From positions 17,527,253-17,591,252 of the forward strand of contig CM075939.1 in NCBI GenBank assembly GCA_038030265.1: a stretch of DNA of 64,000 nucleotides, read 5' to 3'. The stretch comes from Corythucha ciliata (Eukaryota > Arthropoda > Insecta > Hemiptera > Tingidae). The notes under the pieces are model-generated. The model was not told where the DNA came from and did no database searches. It worked only from the letters and a program-made list of their open reading frames with translations. Shown piece after piece: positions 23,598-34,073 of the stretch (position 1 is the stretch's first letter; every line of letters starts with the position of its first letter). Both the position numbers and the translations under genes were made by a program.

Positions 23598-24852
23598 TTA
23601 TCCTTGGTTTATCAAAACTGCACAGAACAAATTCACCGTAAGCGTTTTTGAAGTTAACGAGAGCTGTCGAAAATGTAAAGTCGGTGGGCTATTTTTTAAG
23701 CGATACGCCATTCTTAAAAATTCAAAATGCCCCTGTTCTGTACTGAAGGCAGTTTTGGGAATGCTTTCTTCATCCATTTCAATTTGGTGAAAACCTGATG
23801 CGAGGTCAAGGGTGGAAAAATATTGGGACTTTCCTAATTTGTCCAAAAGGTCAGTAATGTTCGGAAGGGGATATCGGTCTCCTATAGTTTTTGAATTGAG
23901 GGCTCTGAAATTTATTGCGGCCCTTCATTTTTTCTTTCCGGATGCGTCTAGTTTTTTAGACACTATCCAAATTGGGGAGTTCCACGGGGAATGAGAAGGC
24001 CGAATAATATTTTGTTACAACATAGCATTGATTTGATTTTCGACTTCTCCCTTAAGAGCTTCTGGGTATCTATAATTTCTGGTATAGATTGGTATTTCAT
24101 CTGGGGTTCGAATTGCATGTTTCACCTGATTGCTAAAGGGGAGGGTAGTATTCTCGATGTGGAAGATATCGGAATATTCTTTAACTAACTTGATAATTTC
24201 AGCTCTTTCTTCAGAGTTCATGTGTTCGGTTCGAATTTTTGAGATATCAAATTTTATTTTGTTTTAGTTAAACATATTAATATTTTGGTGAATTTCTTTT
24301 ACATTTTCAATGGGTTTCTCGATCAAATTTTCATCGACAGGGTCCACTGAAAAAGAAAGATTTCCTGGAAATTCAATTGCTTGTTATTGAGAGTTCGTAA
24401 TTATACAAAAAGTTATTGACCTTAACAAGAGATTGAGGAATTTCTGCTCCTTTGTAATTAAAGTAAGGAAGTATACCCGTGCCTTCCTTTAAGTTTGATA
24501 CCTTTTCTTTTATTACACTCTCCGTTCTTGGATTGAGTGTTGTTGTTTTGTCTACCGCAGAGCAATTCCCCTTTTTCTCTGTGTTTTCTTTTTCTCTTTT
24601 CCCATCTAATTCTAGGTAATTTATAGCGTATTCTTTGCCTAACAAGTGTAGTTTATTCCTTACAAAATCAATCGTAGCATTTAATAATTTAAGAGTATCT
24701 AACCCAAACAGTAAATCAAATTCATCATGAAAATGGAAAAGAAAGAATTCTAACTTTAGATTTTTCTTACCTCCTAGAAATGACAAGGAATCGAGATAAG
24801 TGCTGAAGTGCTGAATAGGGCTTAAGAGAATAGGAAGGACAAGAAGGGGCAA
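23598..24852 (-). pseudogene. Ty3/gypsy-type pol fragment (protease to RT)
   Basis: On the - strand, 24852-24373 holds an aspartic-protease-like end (FDLLFGLDTLKLLNATIDF), 24221-24015 the pre-RT segment (NQVKHAIRTPDE-PIYTRNYRYP), and 23846-23598 the RT core (YFSTLDLASGFHQIEMDEES, KTAFST, GHFEFLRMAY). The order is right for gypsy pol but the pieces are in different frames and stop before the catalytic YXDD box. No LTRs were recognised beside it. Confidence 0.75.
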
Positions 24853-25084
24853 GACATGATAACAGCCATAATGCAGATGGTTGGGGGGTCACAACCCCTT
24901 AACTACGTCACGAGTCACAGACCGGCTACTTAAGGTAACAAAAAAAATTGGCAAGTTTTATTATTTCGCTATAAATCGAAATCAATCATTTACGCACTAA
25001 TAAAAATCCTTTCGAAGTAGCCAGTGTACATGGCATTTCCAAAGAAAACTTCAGCACTTATCTTGTGAACGGGCCTTTAAGAGA

Positions 25085-25380
25085 AAATATGTAGCAGTGT
25101 TCGTGCCTTCTTAAAAAGCACCATTCTATTCATCCATCTCCCTCACTCCCGCGGTTGTCGGGTCGGGTAGAACAACGGAGTCAGCAGTTTTTACGGGCTT
25201 CTGTCTTCGACAATTTCTCACTCCCTCTGCACTGTCCAACGTAGCCCTCGCGCTCTCTCTACCAGTTCTCCGCAATGAAATCCGCCGGAAATAAGTGGGA
25301 ATAAGTTTTCAATAACATAACTTTTATTGTTCAGTGCGAACGATAATTTTCGAATGTAAAACCAGAACCTGATGATGTCA
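25085..25380. repeat. Left half of a repeat interrupted by the Penelope element
   Basis: 'cgtgccttcttaaaaagca' through 'aaccagaacctgatgatgtca' matches 28855-29135. Its right half resumes after the Penelope copy at 28494. It ends with the 12-bp TSD CTGATGATGTCA (25369-25380). Confidence 0.75.
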
Positions 25381-25452
25381 GGGAATTGATTAATTAATTG
25401 AGTAAAACATTCTTTAATTATATTCAAACATGCCGACTAGTTTCGAGGTTAC

Positions 25453-25868
25453 AACCGTATTGTAATGTTTTAGCAATGTATAAGAGAAGCGGTGGGAAAA
25501 GCAAATACGAGAATGGGTTGAGGGGGAGTGGCTCCCAATCTTGAATGATTATCGCTGTGTTTAAAGGGTTCAGTGAAGAGACAAGTTTCCTGGATTACCT
25601 GTCTATCAACAGGATTGTTGGATGTGTGGGTTTTTGACATGTGACGGGGAGATGTGAATATTTTGCTGGTTGTTTGTTGTTTTTGAGAGCTGGGACTAAT
25701 TGTTGTTATGTCTCCTTTAAGTTGTTTTTTTTTATAACTACGGATGCCTTGAAAATGGGGTGCATTTAACCCCGAAACTAGTCGGCATGTTTGAATATAA
25801 TTAAAGAATGTTTTACTCAATTAATTAATCAATTCCCTAAATCTTTTAAGATTCACGATACAATCAAA
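25453..25868 (+). repeat. Penelope copy 1, left pseudo-LTR
   Basis: About 416 bp, nearly identical to 28075-28493. It begins aaccgtattgtaatg and ends acgatacaatcaaaaa. It holds a hammerhead-like motif (25744-25788). Upstream, 25381-25446 is the reverse complement of the pseudo-LTR's last third. Confidence 0.9.
25744..25788 (+). ncRNA. Hammerhead-like motif in left Penelope pseudo-LTR
   Basis: Order: stem I ATGCC, box TTGAAAA, stem II TGGGG/CCCC with a 9-nt loop, GAAA, palindromic CTAG (stem III), TC, stem I GGCAT. The layout is a minimal type I hammerhead as known from Penelope-like elements. The first box differs from CUGANGA at two key positions (C3 to U, G8 to A), which keeps a Watson-Crick pair between positions 3 and 8. 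The same motif is at 28367-28411 and 40690-40733. Confidence 0.5.
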
Positions 25869-25870
25869 AA

Positions 25871-26476
25871 TTGTCAATTAGAATAATAAGTGAAAAAACT
25901 CTCCTTATCCGGAGAATAAAAGAGGAGATATTCCTCGAGGAGTTCAAAGTTATCAATAACATTGAAAGAACAATAATTCGTCAAGCCAAGCAAGGTTGCC
26001 AGCTCACCTTTTTATTGAAGTGTAAACACTCTCAGATTTTTCCTAAGCACATTGCGAATATTTTAAAACTAGGCAACGGTTCACATTTTATCAATCTTAG
26101 CTTACATCGGCATTTGAACAAGTATAATTTAATAAATGCAAATAAATTGTTAAATTTAGAAATAAAAGACAAACACGTAGCAATTAAAAGGCTTAAAAAT
26201 TTGGGGGAAGAAAACTATGAAAGTTTGAAAGCATTACAAGTCTATAACGACGTGGTTAGTTTTTTCACCATTTTTGCATCTGCAGTAAGATTAAAAGAAA
26301 AAGAAAAATTGAAAACAAAATTTGAACGTTTGAAAACTAAGTCTGAATCGTTTGGAATTAATCACCTTGCCAAGAAAAGTGGAGTTGGCACCGATGTTCC
26401 TGAAAACAGTGCAGTAGATGCGGAAAGGGTGGAAAGGGTAGTGAATCTACAAACACTGCTATTCCTCCAGAAGTAA
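25871..26476 (+). pseudogene. Penelope copy 1 N-terminal ORF fragment
   Basis: An open stretch of about 200 codons starts just after the left pseudo-LTR (IIRQAKQGCQLTFLLKCKHSQ, then a K/E-rich stretch). It is followed at about 26470-26545 in another frame by LSMGPKFNLPY, a box that precedes RT in Penelope proteins. This N-terminal segment is the usual pre-RT region. The frame break near 26470 makes it non-functional. Confidence 0.7.
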
Positions 26477-26790
26477 AGTATTGTCTTAGCATGGGGCCAA
26501 AATTTAATTTGCCATATAAAAATAACTTCAAAGATGTTCCAAAAATGTAGGAACCTCATTACTGAAAGCCGGTGTAAAATAATGAATGCCCTTACAAACC
26601 ACTTGATAAAACAAAATAGTGCAAAAAATATACCCATGATATCGGGAAGCGCAAATGCAAAAAATAAAGCCATATTGAAGAATGCCTCATTAGTTAAAAA
26701 ATTTTCGAAGAAAACAATACAATAATCGCTGTAGAATCCGATAAAACTCGTCAAACTGTAGTTATTGACAAGAATTTTTATAATGTTAAG

Positions 26791-27447
26791 ATGGAGGAGA
26801 TTTTTAAAAATGTTGACGCTTATAAAATACTTGATAAAGATCCCACTGAATCATTAATGAAGAAAAATAATGAACTTGTTCGTAAATTAGAAGAGATTAA
26901 ATTAATTAATAAAACGGAAAAGAGGAAGCTTACCACGTATACGGCAGTTATCCCAAAAGCGTACGGTGTATATAAAGTAAAGAAAAAAGTTTTTAGGCCG
27001 ATTGTTTGTACTTTTTCAAATCCAAATTACAATTTGGCAAAATTTATTATCAAACACATTCAGTGCTTAAATAACCTACATAATTTTGCTATTAAAAACT
27101 CAGAGGAGATTCCTTGTTTTCTAAAAAGTAAACGAATCGAAGAAGGTGACGAGCTTGTTAGTTTAGATGTTGAAAGCATGTTCCCTAGCATTCCTGTAAC
27201 TGAGGTTTTAGCATATATTGAGTCAAAATGGTCATTGATAAAACAACATACTAAAATTCCAAAAGATTTATTTTTTCATATATTACGTTTCTGTGTTTTT
27301 AATAATTATTTTACTTTTAATGACATTATATATGAACAAAAAAATGGTTTAAGCATGGGTGGCTGTCTATCACCTCTTTTAGCCGGTATTTACATTAATA
27401 AGCTTATTAATGACGTTTTACTGAAAATTAGGTTAAAAGTTGATTGA
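26791..27447 (+). pseudogene. Penelope copy 1 reverse transcriptase fragment
   Basis: The palm region includes FRPIVCTFSNPNYNLAKFI, LVSLDVESMFPSIPV and YEQKNGLSMGGCLSPLLAGIYINKL, all Penelope-type RT motifs. It stops at LKVD-stop. Compared with copy 2, the next roughly 330 bp including YVDD are deleted: sequence jumps to 'gaaaatgttattgctaag', which in copy 2 lies after the RT thumb region. It cannot encode an active RT. Confidence 0.85.
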
Positions 27448-27721
27448 AAATGTTATTGCTAAGTGAGGATTATTTTCATCAAGATAACATGAAAAAGATA
27501 GAAAATATGTTTATAAAGAACGATTACCTCCTATGTTAGTAAAAAAACTTGTTAAAAGCGAGATTAACAAATTAAAGCGAAAAAATAATGCTGAAAGGGA
27601 GGTTGTGAATAAAAGTGAAGGGTGTACGATGAGTATCACGTTTATAGAAGGAATTTCGTATACGATTAAAAATTTATTAAAAGAATTTTGTATAGTTAAT
27701 AACATAAATTTAGCTTTTTAA

Positions 27722-28063
27722 TTGAATAATTCACTTAAGAATATTTTTCCTGCTGTTAAAGATAAAGACAATATTACTCAAAAGAATAACGTAGTATATA
27801 AAATTGATTGTGGGGGGTGTGAAAATTACTACATAGGGATGACTACGCAAAAGTTGAAAAATAGAATAGCACAACACATTTGTGATACTAAAAATGTAAA
27901 AAATAATACTGGGCTTAGTGAACTTCATAAAAAAACGGGGCATATTTTTAACTTTAAAGACGTAAGTGTATTGGATCGGGAGAGTAATTGTGAAAAATTG
28001 AGAGTTTTAGAAAAATTGCACATAAATATGGGGGGGGGGAACTGTCAATTTCCAGTTGGATAG
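27722..28063 (+). pseudogene. Penelope copy 1 GIY-YIG endonuclease domain
   Basis: It reads NVVYKIDCGGCENYYIGMTTQ, then LKNRIAQH, with E-LHKKTGHIF and C-terminal LEKLHINMGGG. The YKIDC-YYIG pair is the GIY-YIG box of the Penelope C-terminal endonuclease, with the CxxC-like KIDCGGC zinc feature typical of the family. An upstream in-frame stop (about 27720) and a poly-G run (28029-28038) break it off from the RT. Confidence 0.85.
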
Positions 28064-28074
28064 TGTGGGGGTAG

Positions 28075-28493
28075 AACCGTATTGTAATGTTTTAGCAATG
28101 TGTAAGAGAAGCGGTGGGAAAAGCAAATACGAGAATGGGTTGAGGGGGAGTGGCTCCCAATCTTGAATGATTATCGCTGTGTTTAAAGGGTTCAGTGAAG
28201 AGACAAGTTTCCTGGATTACCTGTCTATCAACAGGATTGTTGGTTGTGTGGGTTTTTGACATGTGACGGGGAGATGTGAGTATTTTGCTGGTTGTTTGTA
28301 GTTTTTGAGAGCTGGGACTAATTGTTGTTATGTCTCCTTCAAGTTGTTTTTTTTTTAGAACTACGGATGCCTTGAAAATGGGGTGCATTTAACCCCGAAA
28401 CTAGTCGGCATGTTTGAATATAATTAAAGAATGTTTTACTCAATTAATTAATCAATTCCCTAAATCTTTTAACATTCACGATACAATCAAAAA
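28075..28493 (+). repeat. Penelope copy 1, right pseudo-LTR
   Basis: 419 bp, the partner of 25453-25868, and followed directly by the target duplication. Differences from the left copy are a handful of substitutions and one base in a T-run, so the insertion is fairly young. The hammerhead-like motif is at 28367-28411. Confidence 0.9.
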
Positions 28494-28720
28494 CTGATGA
28501 TGTCATTAAGTTGGCCCATTTGCCCCGCCCCCACCATTTTTCTAATATACAATTTTTTCTCTCAGTATGATGATTGGGGGAGCGGTGCTCCCAATCACAT
28601 GATTGGGGGAGCATTCGCAGTGGCGGCGGAAGCCATTCTGTATTGGGGGAGCAGGATTCTGAGACCCCCCCCCCCCAAAACCTACCACTACCAAAATTTT
28701 GTATTTATACACAATTATGT
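28494..28720. repeat. Right half of the interrupted repeat
   Basis: 'ctgatgatgtcattaagttggcccatttgcccc' onward matches 29125-29220 and continues the repeat broken at 25380. It contains several 'attgggggagc' phrases and a poly-C tract (28666-28676). Confidence 0.7.
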
Positions 28721-28734
28721 TTAGATTACGAATG

Positions 28735-28855
28735 CGGGAGCATTGCTAAACAAGCTCTATGTTTGCGTTGTGTGGAGTCTGATGTGCAACCACAATAAAT
28801 TTACTCCCCCGAAAAATGAAGCATTTTGATAGGTTGCATATACACCACACAACGT
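28735..28855. mobile_element. Decayed GTTCACAAGCTCTATG-type MITE
   Basis: 'caagctctatgtttgcgttg' to 'ataggttgcatatacaccac' matches the intact MITE at 54581-54716 but lacks clean ends. A further partial copy is at about 29965-30060. Confidence 0.55.
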
Positions 28856-29225
28856 TCGTGCCTTCTCAAAAAGCATCATTCTATTCATCTATCACCCTCA
28901 CTCCCGCTTTGCGGTTGTCGGGTCGGGTAGAACAACGGAGTCAGCAGTTTTTACGGGCTTCTGTCTTCGGCAATTTCTCACTCCCTCTGCACTGTCCAGC
29001 CTAGCCCTCGCGCTCTCCTACCACTTCTCCGCAATGAAATCCGCCGGAAATAAGTGGGAATAAGTTTTCAATAATATAACTTTTATTGTTCAGTGCGAAC
29101 GATAATTTTCGAATGTAAGACCAGAACCTGATCATGTCATTTAGTTGGCCCATTTGCCCCGCCCCCACCATTTTTATAATATACAATTTTTTCCCTCAGT
29201 ATCGTGATTGGTGGAGCGGTGCTCC
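28855..29225. repeat. Uninterrupted copy of the Penelope target repeat
   Basis: It matches 25085-25380 and continues, without a Penelope insertion, into sequence matching 28494-28600. At the insertion point it reads ctgatcatgtca once, where the filled site has ctgatgatgtca twice. It provides a paralogous empty site. Confidence 0.8.
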
Positions 29226-29639
29226 CCCGGAACCCTACTTCCGCCGCCACTGAGCTTTCGCTCCCCCGGAACCCCACTTCCGCCGCCACTGGAATAGGTC
29301 TCCACGGACGGAGACAGAGGGGTGCTTTGGTCCTATAGCCCCCTTCAAGCTCTCTTTCCTGAAGCCCCTCCCCCAGACTTTTAACCCCGGCAGTGATACG
29401 GTACGCACACACGGTCGGAATTTCCCGTTCAGGCCAACCTCTTCCGTCCAGCAGGAGCATGGGCTCAGACTTTGACATCAATTGAATTGAACTGCGCAAC
29501 TTGAACAGATGTGTGGCGACTCTATACAAGGTGACATAAACTGCAGCCAAAACCAGGTCCAGACGCTCCGGCTGGCCGGTGAGGCTGGCCTAAACAGGAA
29601 ATCCTCACCGTCTGTGCGTTCTTTTAAAGCCCATAGACA

Positions 29640-30230
29640 TTTTTTAGGCACCGTTCACAAGCTGTATGTATGTGCTGTGGAGTCTATGCAATCTATCAAA
29701 ATGCTTTATTTTTCATGGTGGTTTACTAGCTTATTGTTTACGAAGAATCAATTTTTATACGGTTGCCAGCCGTTTTCAAGCAGCCAACAGCTAGCCATTT
29801 GTGAGCACCTGTTTGCCGGAAAATTTCCGGCAATCTCAGAAGTGTCATCTCCTAGACCGTGAAAACCGTACTGCGCAGTGGCAGACCCGGATTTTTCGTA
29901 CGGTACGGTGGGCTCCCGGACTAATACAAATTTTGTTTCGTTGCATAATCTCCAGATAACACATACATACAAGCTCTTTGTTTGCGTTGTGTAAGTTTAT
30001 TCCCTCGAGAAAAAAGGCATTTTGATACGTTGGTGGCGTAGACACCACACAACGAAAACATAATATAGCATTTTCCATTTACACAAAAGTCAGCTCCGGA
30101 GCCGAGCATTTCCACCCGTCTTCTCCGTTACCATATGATATATTTCAGAGAAGACGGGTGGAAATGCTCGGCTCCAGAGCTGAATTTTATGCAAATGGAA
30201 AACGCCAATAAAGCTTGTGAACGGGCCTTT
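29640..30230. repeat. Composite of MITE arms and foldback arm
   Basis: The left end 'caccgttcacaagctgtatg' (29650) and right end 'aagcttgtgaacgggcc' (about 30210) are MITE-type termini. Inside lie a right arm of the 14465-15045 foldback family (29714-29925), another MITE scrap (29965-30060) and a hairpin (30068-30210). Nothing is coding. Confidence 0.55.
30068..30210. repeat. Near-perfect 60-bp-arm hairpin
   Basis: The left arm contains 'gagccgagcatttccacccg' and the right arm its exact reverse complement 'cgggtggaaatgctcggctc'. The loop is about 17-25 bp around 30133. Outer pairing extends to 'ttttccattt'/'aaatggaaaa'. Confidence 0.75.
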
Positions 30231-30239
30231 GTTATTTCA

Positions 30240-31130
30240 CAGCACAACTTTGTGACACACGCATTTCTTCGGTAGGGTTCACATGTTTTCCGAACTTGGG
30301 GCGTGAAAAATTCTTTAAAAATGCCTCCGTGTGTACAGTGCTTGAAGGTGTGAAAATTGTTTGGGAGAATCCCCCCTTTCACTATTGATCATTCCCAGTC
30401 ATAGGACTGAAGCCACTGTTTTTTACTGTGAACTACGGCTAAATAATCCAATGGTGACGAGGAGGACGCGATATTTACCTTTGGCATCGCTGAATAAGAA
30501 AACAAGGCTGTTATGCGGGTGTACGCGGTACAGTACACCCGTACTTGGAATGAAACTTTTACTGTCGGCTATTTGTTGGGGCAAGAAAACTCGAAAACAC
30601 CTATTCAAAAACGTTGACGAACATTTTGTTGAACCTGTCCACTCTGTGAGCACTCGCTAGCATGGTGAGAGAAATTATAAGGCACTCGTGGGGTGTCTCT
30701 GAAGGATAAAACTGCTGTGTCTTCTCTTCCCGTCTTAACCGAGACTTGTTTCCCAAAAATTGAGCGATGGCAATTATCAATAAGCACGGTATTGGGGAGA
30801 AAGTCGAACGCCGAAAGGCTTGGGAGCTTATTGCTTGTCGCTTGGGTATGAATGTATCAGACACCATGTTCGTCCGTTCTCGTCACTTTAGGCCAACTAA
30901 AGCCCCCGGTACGTTACGGACGTTGACCACGAAAAAACACTTTAAAAAACACAAAACTTGTTCAACCCAGTCACTAAAAATAACATATGTTATTTATGTT
31001 TATGTTTATGTAACATAGTTTCACGACTCTAGCGCCGCTAGTGATAGCTACAATCGCCAATACCGATTCAGAACCTCAACCGGTGGTTCGGAGTTCACTT
31101 GGGGTTTGTAGCGCCGCCACTACAAACCCC
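30240..31130. other. Unassigned stretch before the LINE fragment
   Basis: No exon structure was established. Small features are an 11-bp-arm hairpin GGGGTTTGTAG...CTACAAACCCC (about 31098-31127) and the phrase 'gatagctacaatcgccaata', which also occurs near 59246. A frame at 30767-31018 has a vaguely THAP-like string (RKAWELIA...RSRHF) but key cysteines are not convincing. Confidence 0.35.
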
Positions 31131-31135
31131 ATGCC

Positions 31136-32219
31136 ATGAGTGAAAAAGTGATATTGCGACAAATCAGATCATCTGCGTTAACGATTCGTAAGACAGACTG
31201 GAATTCATTCAGGGTGCAACTCGGTGGTTTAGTGGATGTTGGGTATCAAATCAACGAGGAAGAGAACATGAATGACGAAGTTGAGAAACTGTCTTTACTC
31301 ATACAACAGGTTGCCATGGACAGCACGCCAACTGTAAAGAGAAAGCTTCAAGGGTTTCACTATCCAAGAGAAATTACTGAGCTGGTCAAAGAAAAATGTA
31401 AAGCCAGGAAAAAATGGCAAACCACGAGAGATCCGGGAGCCAAAGCGGAATGGAACAAGTTGAAGGAAGAGCTCAGGATCATACTGAAGGAGCTGCATCA
31501 GAAGACGGTAGAGCTTCGACTAAACGAGCTGACCAGCGATCATCATACTGAGTACTCGCTATGGAAAGCAACAAAGTACTTAGAGAACTGAATCAAGCGC
31601 TCTCCAGCGTCCACAGATGGGCAGTGAGGTGGAGAATCAAAATGAATGAGACGAAATCGGTACACGTGGATTTCACCAATAGGTCGATAAACTACATACC
31701 GGCGTATGTCAATAACAAAGAGCTTCCGTATTCCAACCAAGCCAAGTACTAGGGGTGACCCTGGATGCAAAGCTCCGTTGGAAAGAGCATGTGAAGAAGA
31801 AGAGAGCTGAGCTCAACATCAAATTCCGAAAAATGTACTGGATCATGGGTAAGCACTCAAAACTGTCTATCCAAAACAAAATAACATTGTACAAACAGGT
31901 CCTGCGACCAGTACGGACTTATGGTGCCCAACTGTGGGGATGCACCGCCCAATCATATCGTAAAATTATACAAGGCTTTCAAAACAACGTACTAAGATCC
32001 ATAGTTAATGCTCCTTGGTACGTTCGGAACGATAGACTTCATCATGACTTGGTAGTGATGACAGTCGATGAAGTCATTCAAGGATTGGTTAAAAATCATC
32101 AGAACCGTCTTTTATGCCACATCAACGAGGAAGCTGCCCAACTTGTTGATACCAGTGGCATGAACCAAAGACTTAAACGCGTAAAGCCGCATGATTTAAT
32201 TCCTTCACTGTGTACATAG
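31136..32219 (+). pseudogene. Jockey-type LINE pol with most of RT deleted
   Basis: The first part (31136-31590) is the segment between endonuclease and RT (KCKARKKWQTTRDPG...EYSLWKATKYLEN). It then jumps, in another frame, to the RT thumb (LNQALSSVHRWAVRWRIKMN, 31570-31750) and the C-terminal region (LDAKLRWKEHV, LRPVRTYGAQLWG, NNVLRSIVNAPWYVRN) ending at a stop near 32219. The RT core with FADD is missing. A 3' tail with 'aataaagatatgaaagaaaaaa' ends near 32370. Confidence 0.8.
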
Positions 32220-32374
32220 CTTACTGTGTTCATAGCTTCAATTTAACGAGATATCCGAATCAAGTTTAGTTCTGTACCTAAAACTTGTGGACGTAAATAT
32301 TAAAACAGTATATTAGAAAAACTTTACTTATAAGTGTAAACTTGGTGTAAATAAAGATATGAAAGAAAAAACAA

Positions 32375-34073
32375 AATTCGTGTGTCGTGTCACCCATTGT
32401 ATTCCCATGTTCCCTATGGGAATGGAAGTATGGTGTTATAGTGAAAAAAATCGAGTCCGAGATTTTATTAACTCGCCTACGTTTGGTTTGAAAGGACTGT
32501 TCCCTCGCCTACAGGTTTCGCTGGTGGTTCATTTGGTGTGCGTTTCATCATTTTGGTTCATTTCCATGTATCCCCTCTAAATTAAATCATATTATGTTAA
32601 TGGGGAAGATGGGTGAAAGTGAACTCCCTTGAGCCTAATTTTGGACCAATGGAGCTGGCCATAGTACCCCTTCCTTTCACGATGGAAAATATCTGAGGAA
32701 TGGGGCACTCATCCGTATAGGAGCTGGCCAGCTCTTGTTTTAGTTTGTTTAAAGGCGTAGACCGTAGTGAGTCTATACTTGTTAATCACTTGTACAATTT
32801 GAATGTATTTATTCGTTCTATAAAGTGATTGTTTTAATGTGCGGTGTTTTTGATATTCGACGATTACCAAGCGACGATTCTCTGTTCCTGTTGTTTCCTA
32901 TTGTTGTTAAGAATGGTGCTACAGCCGAAAACGGTCAAGTATTAAATCTAAATACCGGCGAGAGAAATCAACCGTCTTCGTTGTTTCTCATGTGACTCGC
33001 TCTCACTCCTACAATCCTATTCAAACAAATTTGGTGGTCTATTCTAGCTAATCTTGGGCCACGCTATGCAATTCAGCAGGATCACAAGAGGCGCGTTGGA
33101 ATTTTTACTGCAGGCGAGATATATTTACTAAAGAAGTTTTATTTCAAGGTCATCGATCATCGGCCTTTAATTTAGACCTCTTCAACGCACTAAATTAATT
33201 CGTTGGATTTGTTACCCATTGATAGTCCGGCCATTAATGAAGAGAATTTTTAAAGATAAGGGCCAATGCTGTAATAAGGTGCTAGTTATTCATTTTAAAA
33301 GACGAACTGATTTCATTATTCAGTGTGTGACGTTAGCGGCACAATTTAATTCAATAGGCATTCATTGTTTTTTGACTAAGTGCTTGACAAACTGTGAGTT
33401 GACAGTTTTGACAATTTGTTTATTGTTTTTTGTGCGAGCGTCGGTGACGGTACCGTGGTCATTGCGCGCCTTCTACGCGGTCAATTTTTCCAATACTACT
33501 ATGACTTTGAGTCAAACTTAGCCACGGCAGTGATATCGCAACAAACCTAACTCAGTCTACAAGTTGGGAAACTAATTAGGGAAAGCCCGGCCCCCTTCCA
33601 TGAGAAGCCCTGCACTTCTTAGGAACAGGAGTAGGAGTGTAATTAGCTACACACCGAAAAAGAAAGTCGCTATACGCTTATGTAATTTATAAGTATCGCG
33701 TTAACGTTTGTAATAAAGTTTAAATTCGTGACGATATAATAAACAAACGTTTCGAGCCACTCGTATAATATAAACCGCGCTGATAAACCTTAAGAACCCG
33801 CAGAACTTTGGCAATTTTCCAGTTTTAATTTTTAAAATTTGAAGGCGATCATCATGAACTGCTTACCAAAGGTCCATTTTGATTATTTATTAACGTGATT
33901 AACACATTGAATTTAAGTCGCGTGCGTTTTTAGAATTTTCACAGTTTCCATTAAGTATATTTTATATTTACATGAAAACTATTTCATAGAGACTGCGTGT
34001 CTGAATATTTGTTCCACCCCCTCCTTTGCACTGTTACCAAGCTTCGAAATATTCATACAATACAAATCAACAG
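32375..34073. other. Region upstream of the acyl-CoA dehydrogenase exons
   Basis: No element ends or coding exons are clearly visible. The first exon and promoter of the 34074-35673 gene should be here, because the reading frame has a stop at 34002-34004 and no ATG before the acceptor at 34072-34073. I could not choose a start among the candidates. Confidence 0.4.

Larger units (their letters stand above)
25381..28493 (+). mobile_element. Penelope-like retroelement, copy 1, with pseudo-LTRs and 12-bp TSD
   Basis: The structure runs: TSD CTGATGATGTCA (25369-25380); an inverted scrap of pseudo-LTR end (25381-25446); a direct pseudo-LTR (25453-25868); a broken RT plus GIY-YIG body; a second pseudo-LTR (28075-28493); and the TSD again (28494-28505). 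Direct pseudo-LTRs with a short inverted 5' extension are a known trait of Penelope-like elements. The body contains an N-terminal region, an RT fragment and a GIY-YIG endonuclease, with several frameshifts and a deletion removing the RT catalytic box. It is inactive. Confidence 0.9.

Noticed and set aside
25369..25380. CTGATGATGTC near the Penelope borders as a hammerhead CUGAUGA box
   Set aside because: It is the target-site duplication (present once in the empty site), not part of the element's ribozyme-like fold.
25470..25820. Open frame of about 116 codons antisense in the Penelope pseudo-LTR (also at 28092-28388)
   Set aside because: Duplicated because the pseudo-LTRs are duplicated; no recognised domain, and no promoter evidence.
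30767..31018. Possible THAP-type DNA-binding domain (RKAWELIA...RSRHF)
   Set aside because: The final C-x2-H appears as RSRH and the upstream CxxC part is in a different frame with a stop; too weak to annotate.
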